From DSAR01 sp034437315 (GTDB lineage: Bacteria; Chloroflexota; Anaerolineae; B4-G1), in NCBI GenBank assembly GCA_034437315.1, contig DAOTUC010000208.1, forward strand, positions 1-8,459: DNA of 8,459 nt, given 5' to 3'. Numbering within the stretch: the stretch's first letter is position 1; the number at the start of each line of letters is the position of its first letter. This document shows positions 6,426-8,459 of the stretch, in pieces. The notes below the pieces were generated by a model. The model did not search any database, was not told where the DNA came from, and saw only the letters and a list, made by a program, of their open reading frames with translations. The position numbers and the translations under genes are program-made.

Positions 6426-6442
6426 GACCTTACCGGCCTACC
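6294..6442. repeat. Degenerate GGTANNNN octamer array, reversing orientation
   Basis: From 6294 to 6386 the plus strand is a run of about twelve units mostly 8 bp long and starting GGTA or GGTG: GGTATGTC, GGTGTATC, GGTAGACT, GATAGGCT, GGTACATT, GGTAGGTT, GGTGGCTA, then two shorter units, then GGTAAGTT, GGTAGACC, GGTAGATC. From 6442 back to 6402 the minus strand carries about five such units (GGTAGGCC, a 9-bp GGTAAGGTC, GGTATATT, GGTATATC, GGTAGACT). The array fills the gap between the homocysteine methyltransferase and hdrB and overlaps the last codons of the former. The function is unknown; unlike CRISPR there are no constant repeats or spacers. Confidence 0.8.
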
Positions 6443-7335
6443 GCTGCCGCGATGGCCTGGATGTGGGCCGGCGTCGATCCGCAGCAGCCGCCCACCACCC
6501 GCGCGCCTAGCTCGACGAAACGCCGGGCATAGGCGGCCATATCCGCCGCCGTCGCGTCGTACACCACTTCCTCGCCGACCATATGGGGCAGGCCGGCGTT
6601 CGGCTTGGCGATGAGATAGGCGCGCGGCGCGGTCTCGTGCATCTTCGCCACCGCGTCCTCGGTCATCTCCAGCGTCAACCCACAGTTTGCGCCGAAGGCC
6701 GTCGCGCCCCGAGCCTGGAGTTGCTCCGCCGCATCCTCCGGCCGAACGCCCATATTGGTCCGCCCGTGGCTATCGAAAGACATCGTCACGAAAATGGGGA
6801 TGTGCTCTCGTCCCGCCGGCGCTTGCTGCGCCGCTTGTTGCGCCCCCTCCAGGGCGGCCAACGCCTCGTTCAGATCGGCCATCGTCTCGATGTAGAGCAC
6901 ATCCACGCCGGCCTCGACCAGGGCGCTCGCCTGTTCGGCGAATATCTCCACCGCCTGCTCGTAGGTCAGCGTCCCCAGCGGCGCCAGGAACTCGCCCAGT
7001 GGGCCGATGTCTCCGCCGACGTAAGCGGCGCGGCCGGCGGCAGCGACCGCCGCTCGGGCGATCTCCACTGCACGCCGGTTGACCTCGGCCACACGGTCCG
7101 CCAGCCCTGCCTGCTTCAACCGGGCGCGCGTCCCACCGAACGTGCAACTCAAGATCAGGTCAGCTCCGGCGTCCAGGTAGGCTTGATGCACACCCTGCAC
7201 AGCTTCGGGATTCTCCAGCAGCCAGGCCTCCGGCGCGCCCCCGATGGGCAACCCGGCATCCTGTAACATCGTCCCCATCGCTCCATCGGCGACGAGAACC
7301 GGTCCGTTTTCCAATCTCAATTGTATGTTTTCCAA
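6430..7335 (-). CDS. Homocysteine S-methyltransferase-domain protein (MetH N-terminal type)
   Basis: 301 residues forming one complete homocysteine-binding TIM barrel. Family signatures: LVADGAMGTMLQ (14-25), ILSCTFGGTRARL (61-73), YVGGDIGPLGEFL (105-117), YIETMADLNEA (148-158), and the three zinc-binding cysteines in GANCG (C218) and GGCCGSTP (C284, C285). Zinc activates homocysteine thiolate for methylation to methionine. The pterin- and cobalamin-binding modules of full MetH are absent, so the methyl donor must come from a separate corrinoid or folate protein, or from S-methylmethionine-type donors. The start is TTG, supported by GGAGG 7 nt upstream; an ATG overlapping that site hits a stop after two codons. 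It lies between a radical SAM gene and hdrBC in the same direction. Very GC-rich. Confidence 0.92.
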   Translation of the reverse strand: MENIQLRLENGPVLVADGAMGTMLQDAGLPIGGAPEAWLLENPEAVQGVHQAYLDAGADLILSCTFGGTRARLKQAGLADRVAEVNRRAVEIARAAVAAAGRAAYVGGDIGPLGEFLAPLGTLTYEQAVEIFAEQASALVEAGVDVLYIETMADLNEALAALEGAQQAAQQAPAGREHIPIFVTMSFDSHGRTNMGVRPEDAAEQLQARGATAFGANCGLTLEMTEDAVAKMHETAPRAYLIAKPNAGLPHMVGEEVVYDATAADMAAYARRFVELGARVVGGCCGSTPAHIQAIAAAVGR

Positions 7336-7342
7336 AGTTAAC

Positions 7343-7347
7343 CCTCC
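7343..7347 (-). promoter_or_regulatory. Ribosome binding site deciding a TTG start
   Basis: GGAGG on the minus strand lies 7 nt before the TTG at 7335. No in-frame ATG occurs until residue 20, which is inside the conserved DGAMGT motif, so the TTG is the best start for the homocysteine methyltransferase. Confidence 0.75.
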
Positions 7348-7378
7348 ATTTTAGCTATCGCAACATCTCGCTGGCGTC

Positions 7379-7404
7379 TGGGCCGTCAAGATGATGGCGG
7401 CCCA
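7379..7404 (-). other. Small intercistronic hairpin
   Basis: TGGGCCG (7379-7385) and CGGCCCA (7398-7404) form a perfect 7-bp GC-rich stem with a 12-nt loop in the 90-nt gap between the radical SAM gene and the homocysteine methyltransferase gene. No T-run follows, so termination is doubtful; it could attenuate or protect the transcript. Confidence 0.3.
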
Positions 7405-7425
7405 CAAGATATTGATGGATACCGC

Positions 7426-8457
7426 TCAGTCGTAATCGCGCAACTGGTAACGGATCAACGCGACGTCCTCCGGCTCGGGCTGGAAGGCGTAGTTGCGGAT
7501 GGGACGGCCGGGGCGCTCGTTGCCAAAGGGCCGGTTGCAGGCTACCTGGCCATCGGGGCCGGGGCAGCCGGAGGTCATAAACGGCTCGCCGTACTGGATC
7601 AGTTCTTCGACCGCGCCAACGCCGACGCCGAAGTCCACCACCTGCCCGGCCTCGTCGAACGCCATCCCGCCGTAGCGCCCGTGCGCCTTGTTGATGATGT
7701 AGCGGGCCAGTTGCACCCGCCGGTACTGGCCGTAAGGGGGTTGGGGATGGTCCGCCAGCGGCGATCCAGCCTCGGGGTAGAAGGAGAACAGGTGCGTGTG
7801 AGCGCCCAGGTCCTGGGCCTGCTGGATGGCGGAGATCATCTCCCGCTCCGTCTCTCCCAGGCCGACGATCAGGTGCACGCCGACCTGGTAGCGCCCCATC
7901 ACGCGGACCGCCTCAACCACCGTGTCCCAATAGTGCTCCCAGCGATGGGGGCCGTGGACGCCCCGCCCCCGGTAGCGCTCGAAGAGCCCCGGTGTGGCGG
8001 CGTCGATGGCGACGCCGATCATGTCGGCCCCGGCCTTCTTGATCTCGATCAGCCGGCCCAGGTCGCGGATGACGGTCGGGGCGATCAACGCCGAGATGGG
8101 CCGGTCGGAGCGCGTGTGAAAGCGGTGGATGATCTCGTTCATGTCGTCGAAGGCGCGGCGGTGGGTGATCATCCCCACGCAGACCCGCTGCAGGCGTTTC
8201 CCGTTCTGGTTGAGCCGGTCGATCATGTCGTCCACGGCGTAGGTGGGCCAATCGACGCGGATGAACGTACGCTTCTCCGGCTCGACCTGGCGCTGGTGGC
8301 TGAGGCCGCAGAACGCACAGCGCGCGCCGCAGCCTTCAGGGTAGGTTGCCAGCAGGTTAAGGCCGGTTAAAAAGGAGTCGCGGCGGAAGCGGGGCGAACG
8401 GTAGCCCAAAGACTTCGCCGCCGCCAGACTCGTCTGGACGTATTCGGGGCTTTGCAT
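7426..8457 (-). CDS. Radical SAM enzyme, biotin/lipoyl-synthase-like (LipS2-like)
   Basis: 343 residues, complete, with the ATG two bases from the window edge. The radical SAM cluster motif is CGARCAFC (C43, C47, C50), following LNLLATYPEG. Further landmarks fit a biotin-synthase-like barrel: RVCVGMITHRRA (91-102), ALIAPTVI (123-130), GADMIGVAIDAATP (143-156), HLIVGLGETEREM (195-207) and LFSFYPEAGSPL (223-234). The C-terminal TSGCPGPDG...ACNRPFGNERP (295-316) keeps two cysteines (C298, C307) that could bind an auxiliary iron-sulfur cluster acting as sulfur donor. From memory this layout matches LipS2, half of the two-protein LipS1/LipS2 lipoyl synthase of archaea and some bacteria; a LipS1 gene would be expected nearby, perhaps beyond the right edge. 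The alternative is an uncharacterised biotin-synthase relative. It is upstream of the homocysteine methyltransferase, same strand, 90-nt gap. Confidence 0.85.
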   Translation of the reverse strand: MQSPEYVQTSLAAAKSLGYRSPRFRRDSFLTGLNLLATYPEGCGARCAFCGLSHQRQVEPEKRTFIRVDWPTYAVDDMIDRLNQNGKRLQRVCVGMITHRRAFDDMNEIIHRFHTRSDRPISALIAPTVIRDLGRLIEIKKAGADMIGVAIDAATPGLFERYRGRGVHGPHRWEHYWDTVVEAVRVMGRYQVGVHLIVGLGETEREMISAIQQAQDLGAHTHLFSFYPEAGSPLADHPQPPYGQYRRVQLARYIINKAHGRYGGMAFDEAGQVVDFGVGVGAVEELIQYGEPFMTSGCPGPDGQVACNRPFGNERPGRPIRNYAFQPEPEDVALIRYQLRDYD

Positions 8458-8459
8458 AA

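Noticed and set aside
6294..6442. CRISPR array
   Set aside because: The units are 8 bp, degenerate, contiguous and without spacers, and no cas genes are present.
6583..7266. Plus-strand open frame opposite the homocysteine methyltransferase
   Set aside because: The minus strand carries all the zinc ligands and family motifs; the antisense translation is arginine- and glutamine-rich noise.
7681..8370. Plus-strand open frame opposite the radical SAM gene
   Set aside because: Antisense shadow of a gene with clear CxxxCxxC and barrel motifs; the translation is low-complexity in valine and aspartate.

Overview
The window is bacterial and mostly GC-rich. Every convincing gene lies on the minus strand, so transcription runs from the right edge to the left. 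The best taxonomic hint is the tetratricopeptide protein at 780-2339, whose WLWLSGVVD repeats, zinc ribbon and membrane segments resemble proteins I know mainly from Chloroflexota (Anaerolineae and relatives). The archaeal-type HdrB/HdrC pair, the stand-alone homocysteine methyltransferase and the LipS2-like radical SAM enzyme are compatible with that. The assignment is an inference from style, not proof.

Layout in order of transcription (right to left): a radical SAM enzyme (7426-8457); a homocysteine S-methyltransferase-domain protein with a TTG start (6430-7335); an intergenic patch made of degenerate 8-bp GGTANNNN units that reverse orientation and form a long inverted repeat (6294-6442); an HdrB-like CCG-domain protein (5460-6290) overlapping by 4 bp an HdrC-like two-cluster ferredoxin (5068-5463); a DNA methyltransferase (3282-5033) overlapping by 4 bp a probable restriction endonuclease (2347-3285); a TPR / zinc-ribbon / membrane protein (780-2339); and an ArsR-family repressor (270-614) with its own promoter and palindromic operator. 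Bases 1-269 hold only a possible gene remnant on the plus strand.

Functionally there are three blocks. The right block (radical SAM, homocysteine methyltransferase, HdrB, HdrC) looks like one-carbon, sulfur or lipoate cofactor metabolism linked to electron transfer; HdrA and other partners are not in view. The middle block is a compact restriction-modification cassette, visibly AT-richer than both flanks, lying 34 bp after hdrC, which suggests horizontal insertion. The left block is a membrane scaffold-type protein and an orphan-looking metalloregulator-family repressor.

The most unusual item is the methyltransferase. Its N-terminal half looks like a decayed second copy of its own catalytic domain, with the DPPY and glycine-rich AdoMet motifs lost, and its C-terminus carries a homing-endonuclease-associated-type repeat. 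Its endonuclease partner lacks an obvious canonical (D/E)xK motif. The octamer inverted repeat and the altered second CCG motif of HdrB also deserve a look.
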